From contig JADJWP010000002.1 in assembly GCA_016716305.1 (NCBI GenBank), positions 1,238,501 through 1,302,500 of the forward strand: a DNA stretch of 64,000 nucleotides, in the 5' to 3' direction. The notes beneath the pieces are model-generated. The model saw only the letters and a list, made by a program, of their open reading frames with translations. It did no database searches and was not told the origin of the DNA. The stretch comes from Chloracidobacterium sp. Lineage in GTDB: Bacteria; Acidobacteriota; Blastocatellia; Pyrinomonadales; Pyrinomonadaceae. This document shows, piece after piece, positions 9,081-16,886 of the stretch. Each line of letters starts with the position of its first letter. Position 1 is the first letter of the stretch. A program made the position numbers and the translations under genes.

Positions 9081-10472
9081 ATGAGCATACGCTTCGGGAC
9101 GTCGGGTTGGAGAGCCGTAATAGCCGACGAATTCACGTTCTCGAACGTAAAGCGGGTTACGAATGCGATCTGCAGTTATTTGAAAACCGAAAAAGACGAA
9201 AGCGGACAGATCTTGATCTTAGGGCATGATTCGCGGTTCATGGGCGAGAAATTTGCTTCGGCTGCGGCCGCGATCGCGGCAGAAAAGGGCTTTCGGGTGT
9301 TGAAATGCACCGGCCCGACGCCGACACCAACGATCTCACATTCGATCCGTGATCAAAAGGCTGCCGGAGCGATGAACTTCACCGCTTCGCACAATCCGCC
9401 GGAATATCAGGGCATAAAGTTCTCGACGGCCGACGGTGCACCGGCTATGCCCGAGATCACAAAGCAGATCGAGGCCGGAATCGAGAGCAATATCGAGGCG
9501 GCAAACGCGACAGGCGGCTCGATCGAGGACTTTGATCCGCGGCCGGCGTATCTCGCCGATCTTGCCGCAAAGATCAACTTCGCGGCGATCGCAGATGCAA
9601 ATGGCCGGTTCGCATACGATGCACTTTGGGGTACAGGCCGCGGTTATTTGGATAAGATCCTCCGTGACCATGGGCTCGAGGTCGAAACGATCCACGATTG
9701 GCGCGACGTCACGTTCGGCGGCAGGTCGCCGGAACCGGCGGAAGATCATCTCGACGAACTGCGTGAGGCCGTCACGTCAAAGAAGCTCACGCTCGGGATC
9801 GCGACCGACGGCGACGGTGACAGGTTTGGGATCATTGACAGCAACGGAGCATTTATCACCGCGAACGAGCTCGTCGCATTATTGACAGATTATTTGGCGG
9901 AGAGCCGCGGATGGACGCAAGGCGTTGCCCGCAGCGTGGCGACCTCGCATCTGGTCGACAGGGTTGCCGCAAAGCGCGGCATTAAGCTTTATGAAACGCC
10001 GGTCGGGTTCAAGTTCATCGGCGAATTGATAAATCGGGACGAGATAATCCTCGGCGGCGAAGAATCGGCAGGATTATCGATACGCGGCCATTACCCTGAA
10101 AAGGATGGCCTGCTCGCATGTCTTTTAGCGGCTGAGGCGGTCTCAGTAAGAAAAGCCTCGCTGACCGAGCAGCTCGACGTGCTTTATAAAGAGGTCGGGA
10201 AGCTCGAATCGGGCAGGATCGGCGTAAAGCTGACCGATGAGGTTGCGGCAAGTTTGAAAGAAAGGCTCGCTCAAGAGCCGGCAGAGATCGGCGGGCGGCG
10301 GGTTGAAAAGATAAATCGGATGGACGGCGTGAAATTCATTTTCGCCGACCAGAGCTGGATGCTGATGCGTCCATCGGGTACGGAACCTCTCGTCCGGATC
10401 TATGCCGAAAGCGAGAGCCGAAAAGACCTTGAAGACCTGCTCGAGCAGGGACGCAAATATTTACTTGGTTAG
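9081..10472 (+). CDS. Phosphoglucomutase/phosphomannomutase (alpha-D-phosphohexomutase)
   Basis: A 463-residue protein. The open frame begins at 9015, but the conserved N-terminus (MSIRFGTSGWRAVIAD) starts at the ATG at 9081. All four family signatures are present: TASHNPP with catalytic phosphoserine S103, the Mg-binding loop DGDGDRFG, the sugar-recognition loop GGEESAG and the phosphate-binding loop MRPSGTEP near the C-terminus. It interconverts hexose 1- and 6-phosphates via a bisphosphate intermediate in the cytoplasm and feeds glycogen and cell-envelope sugar synthesis. Glucose versus mannose preference cannot be read with certainty. The FtsB-like gene starts 10 bases downstream, so the two are probably co-transcribed. 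Confidence 0.93.
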   Translation: MSIRFGTSGWRAVIADEFTFSNVKRVTNAICSYLKTEKDESGQILILGHDSRFMGEKFASAAAAIAAEKGFRVLKCTGPTPTPTISHSIRDQKAAGAMNFTASHNPPEYQGIKFSTADGAPAMPEITKQIEAGIESNIEAANATGGSIEDFDPRPAYLADLAAKINFAAIADANGRFAYDALWGTGRGYLDKILRDHGLEVETIHDWRDVTFGGRSPEPAEDHLDELREAVTSKKLTLGIATDGDGDRFGIIDSNGAFITANELVALLTDYLAESRGWTQGVARSVATSHLVDRVAAKRGIKLYETPVGFKFIGELINRDEIILGGEESAGLSIRGHYPEKDGLLACLLAAEAVSVRKASLTEQLDVLYKEVGKLESGRIGVKLTDEVAASLKERLAQEPAEIGGRRVEKINRMDGVKFIFADQSWMLMRPSGTEPLVRIYAESESRKDLEDLLEQGRKYLLG

Positions 10473-10482
10473 ATAAAGCTGT

Positions 10483-10809
10483 ATGCGATCGCGAGCAAAG
10501 ATCACAGTAAACCGTAAAGCGGCAAAAAAGAAGAAGACGCTGATGCCGCGTTGGGTTCCGTATGCAGCGGCGATAACGCTGACGGCAATGATCGTGCTGA
10601 CCGTGAATTATCGTGCGTTTACCGAATTCAGCCGCGAGCGGGCGCAGAATACGCAATTGCAGGAAGAAGCACTCAACCTGACGGACGAGAATATCGCTCT
10701 GCAGGAAGAGATACATTATTTGAAAACAGATCCGAAGCGCATCGAGCGCGAGGCCCGCAAGTTCGGGCTTCGGCCTCGACAGGAGAAAATTTCCGCGCCG
10801 GCAAAATAG
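10483..10809 (+). CDS. FtsB/DivIC-like septum formation protein
   Basis: A 108-residue type II membrane protein. A strongly basic cytoplasmic N-terminus (residues 1-22, with KAAKKKK) is followed by one membrane span (about 26-42), then a heptad-patterned coiled coil (about 48-85) and a short tail containing D-P-K-R-I-E-R-E-A-R-K-F-G-L, the typical end of FtsB/DivIC domains. Family members join FtsL and FtsQ in the divisome. The gene follows the phosphohexomutase by 10 bases. In many phyla FtsB follows enolase, so this placement is less usual. A terminator lies about 100 bases downstream. Confidence 0.85.
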   Translation: MRSRAKITVNRKAAKKKKTLMPRWVPYAAAITLTAMIVLTVNYRAFTEFSRERAQNTQLQEEALNLTDENIALQEEIHYLKTDPKRIEREARKFGLRPRQEKISAPAK

Positions 10810-10912
10810 ATATCGCGGAGCAGTCTATTAGCCGGCATTCACCAACCCGTAAACAAACCGCCTTTTGCCTATCTCCTCCGCGTTGCCTACAGGTAAGCCT
10901 TCCGTAAAATTC

Positions 10913-10943
10913 GAGGCCTGTGTTTCCCGAAAACACAGGCCTC
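10913..10943 (+). terminator. Intrinsic terminator
   Basis: A perfect 13-bp stem GAGGCCTGTGTTT / AAACACAGGCCTC with loop CCCGA, then ACTTCTTT. It ends the mutase-ftsB unit. The rest of the gap to 11195 shows no gene. Confidence 0.75.
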
Positions 10944-11194
10944 ACTTCTTTAGATCACTCGCCGGTCGATCGTATTTGCGATCTCAAGGAGTTTCGGGTG
11001 CCACGCGTCCCTTTGTCTTGCCTTCCAAACTGAACCGATAGACGAAATGGTTAAGACCCGACACTATTTCGTCCAAGATCATGCAGCAAAACAATGCAAA
11101 TTATTGCTTCTGCGTGCATAAACCCGCGCGGAACGGTGATTGCAGACAGGTCAGTTATTGAACGCAAATTTTTGTGTTTGCAGGGGGACTTAGT

Positions 11195-13102
11195 ATGCGA
11201 TCTAAATCATTTGTCCGGATCTTTGCATCGGCCGTTTTTGCGATGCTCTTTCTTTCGATAAACAGTTTCGACGTCAACGCCCAGGGCCGCGGCAAAGGCG
11301 GCGATCGCGGCGATCGACAACAGAATCGCGATGGCCGTAATACGGCGAACGACCGCAGAGGAGATCGCGGCCGTGATGAACAGGTACGAAGCGACCGAGG
11401 GTCGCGTAAACAGCAGGAATACAGCGACCAGAACTCGCGACGCCAACAGGAATACAGTGACCGTAACTCGCGACAACAGCAGATTCGTAGCGACCAGAAC
11501 TCGCGACGCCAGCAGGAATACAGTGACCGGAACTCGCGACAACAGCAGATTCGTAGCGACCAGAACTCGCGACGCCAGCAGGAATACAGTGACCGGAGCT
11601 CGCGACAACAGCAAAACCGTAGCGACCGCGAATCGCGACGAAAGCAGGAATACAGCGACCAAAATTCGCGACGCCAGCAGGAATACAGTGACCGGAACTC
11701 ACGACAACAGCAAAACCGAAGCGACCGTGAATCGCGTAGACAGCAGGAATACAGCGACCAAAATTCGCGACGCCAGCAGGAATACAGTGACCGGAAATCG
11801 CGACAACAGCAAAACCGTAGCGACCGCGAATCGCGTAAACAGCAGGAATACAGCGACCAAAATTCGCGACGCCAACAGGAATACAGTGACCGGAATTCGC
11901 GTCAGCGAGGGTCGCGAAATGACCGCGTCGGCGACCGAGATTCAGGTCTTTGGGCCGGATACGACTACGAACGAAGCCGCCGCTCACGATCGGACGATCG
12001 GCGCTATGATCGCAGCGATGACCGCTACGATCGCGAATACAGGTCAGACCGGGGCCGGCAAAGCGAAAGGGCACGCTGGAACCGTGGTTACGCGGGGACA
12101 CCTGTTTGGGCCAACCGGAATTACGATCGGCCGGCCTGGAACCGATACGCGAGAGATCAGAGAAAATATCAAAAGGAAGTTTACAAGGACTATCGCAAGC
12201 AGCAACGCGGGCGATACTATGCCGGCTGGAACCGATATGAAACGTACGGCCAGGGTTGGAACGGCGGCTATGGCCTCTATGGCGCTCCTTACTATCAGAC
12301 GAATGTCTACGGCGTCCGAGATCGTCGGTTCGACGATCATTATTACGATCAAAACCGATCGTATCAGCGGTACCCGAGTTATCGGTCGAGTTATTACAGC
12401 CCGGTCTACTATCAGGGGATCGATCTTAACTATCTGAACGACGATCAGTACGGCGATCAGTACGGCGATTACGGATATGCCGACAACGGCAACTGGAAGG
12501 ATGTATTGCTGCGGACCGTTCTAAGTGCGTTCCTCGGTGGCCAGGGATCTCAGTATGATCGGGATGCATATTATTCGCGCGAGTATCAGACGATAAGCTA
12601 TCTTCCGTATCGAAATGGCGGCCCGCAATATTATGGCCAACAGCCGCTTTACTCGACCTATACATATGGGTATCCGGAGTATGATGACGATTCGGACGCT
12701 TACGGCTACGATCCGTACGGCCGATCATACGACGACTACAGCGGGATCGACCCGATATTGATGAACATTTCGGGTTCCGGATCAGGAACGTATCTCAACG
12801 AGCTTTTGGGACGGGCGGTCGCAAGCGGATACCAACAAGGTTTGGCCGACGGACTCTATGCACGGAAGCAGGGTTGGAACGACCAGTATTATCGCGATCC
12901 GTATAGTTACGAAAACAACAATTACGCCTATGGTTCGTGTTCGACGAGCCTGGCAGAAAACCGTCAACTGCTTAGTTCCGGCTATGAACTCGGCTATCGC
13001 GATGCATTGAGCGAAAGAGATGCAGGTTACTATCAGGAAGGATCGCAGGGCGTTGACCTTGTAAGCCTCTTGTTGAGCAACGTGCTTCGCGTCGGGGCTT
13101 GA
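11195..13102 (+). CDS. Secreted low-complexity Arg/Gln/Tyr/Asp-rich repeat protein
   Basis: A 635-residue protein starting at the ATG at 11195, which has a GGGGG ribosome-binding site seven bases upstream; the frame itself opens at 11174. Residues 1-29 form a signal peptide ending VNAQ. Residues 30-68 are Gly/Arg/Asp-rich. Residues about 70-234 are fifteen tandem 11-residue units of the type SRRQQEYSDRN. Residues 235-300 are Arg/Asp-rich. Residues 300-540 are rich in Tyr, Gly and Asp. The C-terminus (about 545-635) has two helical GYQQGLADGLYAR / GYELGYRDALSER segments, the only part likely to fold stably. The charge-patterned, aromatic-rich composition suggests an intrinsically disordered envelope or matrix protein. 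I know no function for it. Confidence 0.8.
   Translation: MRSKSFVRIFASAVFAMLFLSINSFDVNAQGRGKGGDRGDRQQNRDGRNTANDRRGDRGRDEQVRSDRGSRKQQEYSDQNSRRQQEYSDRNSRQQQIRSDQNSRRQQEYSDRNSRQQQIRSDQNSRRQQEYSDRSSRQQQNRSDRESRRKQEYSDQNSRRQQEYSDRNSRQQQNRSDRESRRQQEYSDQNSRRQQEYSDRKSRQQQNRSDRESRKQQEYSDQNSRRQQEYSDRNSRQRGSRNDRVGDRDSGLWAGYDYERSRRSRSDDRRYDRSDDRYDREYRSDRGRQSERARWNRGYAGTPVWANRNYDRPAWNRYARDQRKYQKEVYKDYRKQQRGRYYAGWNRYETYGQGWNGGYGLYGAPYYQTNVYGVRDRRFDDHYYDQNRSYQRYPSYRSSYYSPVYYQGIDLNYLNDDQYGDQYGDYGYADNGNWKDVLLRTVLSAFLGGQGSQYDRDAYYSREYQTISYLPYRNGGPQYYGQQPLYSTYTYGYPEYDDDSDAYGYDPYGRSYDDYSGIDPILMNISGSGSGTYLNELLGRAVASGYQQGLADGLYARKQGWNDQYYRDPYSYENNNYAYGSCSTSLAENRQLLSSGYELGYRDALSERDAGYYQEGSQGVDLVSLLLSNVLRVGA
11402..11896 (+). 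repeat. 33-bp in-frame tandem repeats (15 units)
   Basis: Fifteen consecutive 33-bp units each encode an 11-residue block. There are three block types (EYSD-QN, EYSD-RN and QQQ-N/I-RSD) that recur roughly as a 99-bp higher-order unit. Near-identical DNA between units implies recent expansion by slippage or recombination. The repeats also open long spurious frames on both strands. Confidence 0.9.
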
Positions 13103-13125
13103 TCGTAACTCTGAGCCGATATTTG

Positions 13126-13155
13126 GGCCTCACGAATGGTCGTGAGGCCTTTTTT
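13126..13155 (+). terminator. Intrinsic terminator of the repeat-protein gene
   Basis: Stem GGCCTCACGA / TCGTGAGGCC, loop ATGG, then six T residues. Confidence 0.85.
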
Positions 13156-13280
13156 CTTACACATCGGGACGATGGATGGCCGGGCGGGCTTGCCTTTCGA
13201 CGTGAAAAATTGTTTAATTTTAGTTTGCCTTTTCAGGCACAGGTCGCGCCGTTGATGGCGAACGACCGCACCACGGCCGA

Positions 13281-13290
13281 AAGGAGGTGA
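13281..13290 (+). promoter_or_regulatory. Full-length Shine-Dalgarno of rpsU
   Basis: AAGGAGGTGA pairs with all ten bases of the usual anti-Shine-Dalgarno, eight bases before the ATG at 13299. It is far stronger than any other ribosome-binding site in the window. Confidence 0.85.
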
Positions 13291-13298
13291 GACGATAA

Positions 13299-13538
13299 AT
13301 GGCATATATTTCAGTAAACAACAACGAATCGATCGAGAGCGCACTTCGAAGGTTCAAGCGAAAGGTTATCAGCGAAGAGATCATCAAAGATCTCAAAAAG
13401 CACGCTCACTTCATCCCGCCGGGACAGAAAGCAAAGCTGAAATCGGTAAATGCTCGCAAACGTAACCGTCGCCGGTTCCGTCAGCAGCGTCCGATGAATT
13501 CATCACCGCGTCCGGGTGGTTTCGGTCAGGGACGCTAG
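13299..13538 (+). CDS. rpsU: Small ribosomal subunit protein bS21
   Basis: A 79-residue basic protein. The core S-V-N-N-N-E-S-I-E-S-A-L-R-R-F-K-R-K and the C-terminal N-A-R-K-R-N-R-R-R-F stretch match bS21, which sits on the 30S platform near the 3' end of 16S rRNA and helps start translation. A Gly/Pro/Arg-rich extension of about 15 residues (RPMNSSPRPGGFGQGR) follows the core, longer than in enterobacteria. The start is fixed by the exceptionally strong ribosome-binding site. The gene is monocistronic, with terminators on both sides. Confidence 0.92.
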   Translation: MAYISVNNNESIESALRRFKRKVISEEIIKDLKKHAHFIPPGQKAKLKSVNARKRNRRRFRQQRPMNSSPRPGGFGQGR

Positions 13539-13563
13539 GCGTCGAGTTTTTGTGAAACATCGT

Positions 13564-13608
13564 GAAAAAGTGAAAAAGGAAAGACTCATTTCCGTTTTTC
13601 ACTTTTTC
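13564..13608 (+). terminator. Intrinsic terminator of rpsU
   Basis: Long A/T-rich stem GAAAAAGTGAAAAAGGAAA / TTTCCGTTTTTCACTTTTTC with one bulged G, loop GACTCA, then CTTTT. Confidence 0.7.
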
Positions 13609-13635
13609 TCTTTTAAATAAGCGAAAGCACGTAAG

Positions 13636-14388
13636 ATGAGCCCGCAAAGACCCCGCATTTTGATAACGAACGACGACGGCATCCATTCTGATGGGATAGC
13701 CGCCCTCGAATCGGCGCTCGGCGAGATCGGTGACATCTATGTGGTCGCCCCGGAATCTGAAATGAGCGGAGCGGCACACAGTCTGACATTGGCCCGCCCG
13801 CTGAGGATCAGACAGATCGACGAACGCCACTGGACCGTCGACGGAACGCCGACCGATTGCGTTACGCTCGCAATTAACCAGATCCTCGCGCCCGATATCC
13901 GCCCGACGATCTGTGCTTCCGGCATAAACCATGGCGCCAATCTCGGCGATGACGCAACGTATTCGGGAACGGTCGCCGGCGCTCTAGAAGCGACGATCCT
14001 CGGCGTTCCCGGCCTCGCGTTCAGTCTCGTGGCCAATCGCAGCCACGACTTTTCGGAATCGGTGAAGATCGCAAGGCAGGTCACCGAACGCGCGCTTCGC
14101 GAAGGCATCCCCGACGGCACTCTTCTGAACGTGAATATCCCGAAAGGCTCACCGAAGGGGCTGAAGGTAACGAAGCAGGGATTTAAGACCGCGCGGCCCG
14201 TGATCAGCGAGCATATCGATCCGCGGGGCAAATTGTATTATTGGATCGGCGAAGTACGCGAAGGGTTTCGTGCCGAAGGCGGAACCGATTTCGAGGCCGT
14301 CGATGAAGGATACGTTTCGATAACGCCGATGCGAAGCGACCTTACGAGCCATTCGGCGCTTGAATTGATAAGGAGCTGGGAAAACTAA
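13636..14388 (+). CDS. surE: 5'/3'-nucleotidase SurE
   Basis: A 250-residue protein of normal SurE length. The N-terminal I-L-I-T-N-D-D-G places the two metal-binding aspartates at residues 13-14. The second signature S-G-I-N-H-G-A-N-L-G-D-D-x-x-Y-S-G-T-V-A-G-A near residues 95-116 is complete. SurE is a metal-dependent phosphatase acting on nucleoside monophosphates and survival-related substrates in the cytoplasm. The pcm gene begins 14 bases downstream; surE-pcm is a widely conserved stationary-phase survival pair, which supports both calls. Confidence 0.95.
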   Translation: MSPQRPRILITNDDGIHSDGIAALESALGEIGDIYVVAPESEMSGAAHSLTLARPLRIRQIDERHWTVDGTPTDCVTLAINQILAPDIRPTICASGINHGANLGDDATYSGTVAGALEATILGVPGLAFSLVANRSHDFSESVKIARQVTERALREGIPDGTLLNVNIPKGSPKGLKVTKQGFKTARPVISEHIDPRGKLYYWIGEVREGFRAEGGTDFEAVDEGYVSITPMRSDLTSHSALELIRSWEN

Positions 14389-14402
14389 AGGGCCCGAATC
14401 GA

Positions 14403-15065
14403 ATGGACGATCTGGCGATACCGCGACACAGGATGGTCGAGCATTTGCGATCGCATTACAAGATCGCCGATGAAAGGGTCCTCGCGGCAATGGAAAGCGT
14501 TCCGCGCCACCGATTCGTTCCGGAGGCGTTGAGGACGCAAGCTTATAAGGACAACGCCCTGCCGATCGCCGGCGGACAGACGATCTCGCAGCCGTACATC
14601 GTTGCAAGGATGACCGAACTTCTTGGGCTTAAGGGAACGGAACGCGTGCTCGAGATCGGCGGAGGCTCGGGCTATCAGACAGCGGTCCTCTCGGCACTCG
14701 CAAAACGCGTCTACACGATAGAGCGCCTAAGCGTACTGGCGGCTGAATTGAAGAAGAAGGTCGTCGAGTTCGGCCTCAGGAACGTATCGGTAAGGTGTGA
14801 CGACGGCACAGCCGGCTGGAAGGTCTACGCACCATTCGACGCGATCCTGGTTGCTGCCGGCGGGCCCGAGATCCCGGAACCGCTCCTTGAACAATTGGAG
14901 ATCGGCGGCAGGCTGGTAATTCCGGTCGGCGAGACGCAAAAGTCGCAAATGCTGATACGCGTGACACGTACGGCGAATGGATACGAAAAGGAAAACTGCG
15001 GGCCTTGCGCGTTTGTTCCGCTGATAGGTCAGCACGGGTGGGAGAGAAGTTTTGGTCGCGACTGA
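14403..15065 (+). CDS. pcm: Protein-L-isoaspartate O-methyltransferase
   Basis: A 220-residue protein. It transfers methyl groups from S-adenosylmethionine to isoaspartyl residues and so starts repair of aged proteins. The family signatures are P-R-H-R-F-V-P near residue 35, the G-G-G-Q-T-I-S-Q-P-Y motif near residue 58 and the SAM-binding motif R-V-L-E-I-G-G-G-S-G-Y-Q-T near residue 80. Length is typical. It follows surE in the classic arrangement. Its 3' end overlaps the longest possible frame of the next gene (TTG at 15052), but that gene probably starts later, at 15097. Confidence 0.95.
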   Translation: MDDLAIPRHRMVEHLRSHYKIADERVLAAMESVPRHRFVPEALRTQAYKDNALPIAGGQTISQPYIVARMTELLGLKGTERVLEIGGGSGYQTAVLSALAKRVYTIERLSVLAAELKKKVVEFGLRNVSVRCDDGTAGWKVYAPFDAILVAAGGPEIPEPLLEQLEIGGRLVIPVGETQKSQMLIRVTRTANGYEKENCGPCAFVPLIGQHGWERSFGRD

Positions 15066-15096
15066 GCGGCCGGATAAGAAGAGGAGTAATTCTATT

Positions 15097-15699
15097 TTGA
15101 AGAAACTTTTTGATTACTTGCGGCGATTGAAGGCATGGGTCGAGGGGTATGCCGAAAAACCGCACGCCGAATGGGCATTGTTTGTCATCGCTTTCGTCGA
15201 ATCGTCTTTTTTTCCGATCCCGCCGGACGTTCTCCTGATCGCGATGGCCGTGATCACGCCGAAAAAGGCATTCCGTTTCGCGCTGATATGTACCGTAGGG
15301 TCGGTATTGGGTGGTATTTTTGGGTATTTCATAGGCTGGGCCTTTTTTGAGACCATCGGGCAGCCGATACTCCAGTTTTACGGTGCGATGGGTCATTACG
15401 AGACTGTTCGCGTCCTTTACAACGAACATGCGTTTTGGGCTATCCTCTCAGCCGCATTTACGCCGATCCCGTACAAAGTATTCACAATTGCAGCCGGGAC
15501 CTTCGAAATCTCGTTAACGACAATGATCGCGGCTTCGATAATAGGGCGCGCCGGTCGTTTCTTCCTGGTTTCCTCGCTCTTTTATTTCTTCGGTGCTCCG
15601 ATCAAGAAGTTCATCGACAAGTATTTTGAGATCCTCACGATCGTGTTCCTCGTCCTATTGGTCGGCGGATTCGTGCTGATCAGAGTTTTCTTAAGATGA
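15097..15699 (+). CDS. DedA/VTT-domain membrane protein (YqaA-like)
   Basis: A 200-residue protein if translation begins at the TTG at 15097, which has GAGGAG about ten bases upstream. An earlier in-frame TTG at 15052 would add 15 residues and overlap pcm. It has four or five hydrophobic segments. The motif F-V-E-S-S-F-F-P-I-P-P-D-V-L-L-I and the G-x-x-x-G-Y-F-I-G helix are typical of the SNARE-associated/VTT fold. A second re-entrant half follows (F-T-P-I-P-Y-K-V-F-T-I-A-A-G). DedA relatives act in lipid flipping or membrane homeostasis at the inner membrane; the substrate is unknown here. The gene is probably co-transcribed with surE-pcm. Confidence 0.88.
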   Translation: MKKLFDYLRRLKAWVEGYAEKPHAEWALFVIAFVESSFFPIPPDVLLIAMAVITPKKAFRFALICTVGSVLGGIFGYFIGWAFFETIGQPILQFYGAMGHYETVRVLYNEHAFWAILSAAFTPIPYKVFTIAAGTFEISLTTMIAASIIGRAGRFFLVSSLFYFFGAPIKKFIDKYFEILTIVFLVLLVGGFVLIRVFLR

Positions 15700-15764
15700 T
15701 CGCAGTTTGACATGCATCGGATGCTTACATAGACTTATCTATCGCGGTTCGACCGTGAAGAAAG

Positions 15765-15841
<77 letters not shown>

Positions 15842-15853
15842 TATATTAAAATT

Positions 15854-15890
15854 CGGCTTGCCATCGGTCTCTCCCGTGCAAGCCGTTTTT
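15854..15890 (+). terminator. Intrinsic terminator after tRNA-Pro
   Basis: Stem CGGCTTGC / GCAAGCCG with a 16-base loop, followed by five T residues. Confidence 0.7.
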
Positions 15891-15972
15891 CATTGGCTAT
15901 AGAAATTCAGCGACGCCTGGATCTTTTTGATGGCTCAAAGCAGATTCAAGTGGGTTTGACGATGATCAGACA

Positions 15973-16503
15973 GTGACCAATTCCCTTTCAAACCTTTCGA
16001 TCAGAAGAGCGGGCGTCGATGATGCCCGTCTCCTCGCCATAATCGGGACGGTTTCTTTCTACGAAGCGTATTTCGAGCAGGACACGCCGATCGATATAGC
16101 AAATTATCTTTGCGACAATTTCAGCGTCGAGCAAATGACCGCCGAACTCAATGATCCGAACGCTGCATTCTTTATCGCACTCCAAAACGAAAAAGCCGTT
16201 GGCTACGCAAAGCTGCTTTCGAACGCGAAAGCGGAAGGCGTCAGCGGCAGCCGTCCGATCGAATTGAAGCGAATCTACCTCGTCGAACGCGTTTGGGGAT
16301 CCGGGATCGGCGAAGCACTGCTTTCCCGTTGCGAAGATTTTGGCCGCTCGTCCGGGCATGACACGATCTGGCTCGGCGTTTGGCAGGAAAACCAGCGAGG
16401 TCAACGGTTCTACGCAAAGCACGGATTTTCAAAGGTCGGCACGATCACCTTCCCTTACGGCGATTCCGTCGGCATTAACGACGTGATGGAAAAGGAGCTT
16501 TAG
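15973..16503 (+). CDS. GNAT family N-acetyltransferase
   Basis: A 176-residue single-domain GNAT protein starting at a GTG. The acetyl-CoA loop R-V-W-G-S-G-I-G-E-A-L-L near residue 110 and the C-terminal F-Y-A-K-H-G-F-S-K-V-G beta-bulge motif are clear. The N-terminal N-L-S-I-R-R-A-G-V-D-D-A-R-L is typical of the fold, and the overall pattern recalls PaiA-like polyamine or amino-group acetyltransferases, but the substrate cannot be assigned. It converges with queD: the two stop codons overlap in a 4-base region. Confidence 0.88.
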   Translation: MTNSLSNLSIRRAGVDDARLLAIIGTVSFYEAYFEQDTPIDIANYLCDNFSVEQMTAELNDPNAAFFIALQNEKAVGYAKLLSNAKAEGVSGSRPIELKRIYLVERVWGSGIGEALLSRCEDFGRSSGHDTIWLGVWQENQRGQRFYAKHGFSKVGTITFPYGDSVGINDVMEKEL

Positions 16504-16883
16504 TCGATCTGATAGGTCGCAATGCTCGTCGGCGTCTCGAAACAACGCACCTTGTAAACATTCACACGCTTGTCGCCGACCCGCGAATTCAGATATTCGA
16601 CGAAGTACCGGGCAATGTTTTCGGCCGAAGGATTCAGTTCTTCGTCAAAAGGCGGAAGTTCGTTCAGATTACGATGGTCAAGGTATGCAACGATCTCATC
16701 GGCGGCCTTTTTCAGGTCGCCAAAATCGATCAGCAGGCCGATGTTGTTCAATTCGTCGCCGCGAGCGTAGATCTCGACCTTGTAGTTGTGGCCATGAAGG
16801 TTCTCGCATTTCCCTTTGTACCCGCGCAACTGATGCGCGGACGAGAAATCACGTTCGATCATTACTTCATAGAAGCCTGCCAT
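16500..16883 (-). CDS. queD: 6-carboxy-5,6,7,8-tetrahydropterin synthase
   Basis: A 127-residue T-fold enzyme that converts 7,8-dihydroneopterin triphosphate to carboxytetrahydropterin in queuosine precursor synthesis. The zinc ligands H17, H30 and H32 (the latter two in N-L-H-G-H-N-Y) and the catalytic Cys26 in K-C-E-N-L-H-G-H are all present. The C-terminal F-E-T-P-T-S substrate-anchoring motif is also present. It lies four bases downstream of the DinG helicase gene on the same strand. No other queuosine genes are in view. Confidence 0.93.
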   Translation of the reverse strand: MAGFYEVMIERDFSSAHQLRGYKGKCENLHGHNYKVEIYARGDELNNIGLLIDFGDLKKAADEIVAYLDHRNLNELPPFDEELNPSAENIARYFVEYLNSRVGDKRVNVYKVRCFETPTSIATYQID

Positions 16884-16886
16884 TGG

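Noticed and set aside
11402..11896. CRISPR-like regular repeats
   Set aside because: Units are contiguous, in frame and encode an 11-residue motif; there are no unique spacers and no cas genes.
11331..12437. Long second frame (and antisense frames) over the repeat-protein gene
   Set aside because: The 33-bp repeats keep other frames free of stops; these translations are Thr/Arg/Asn or Gly/Cys repeats with no signal or start site, whereas the chosen frame has a signal peptide and ribosome-binding site.
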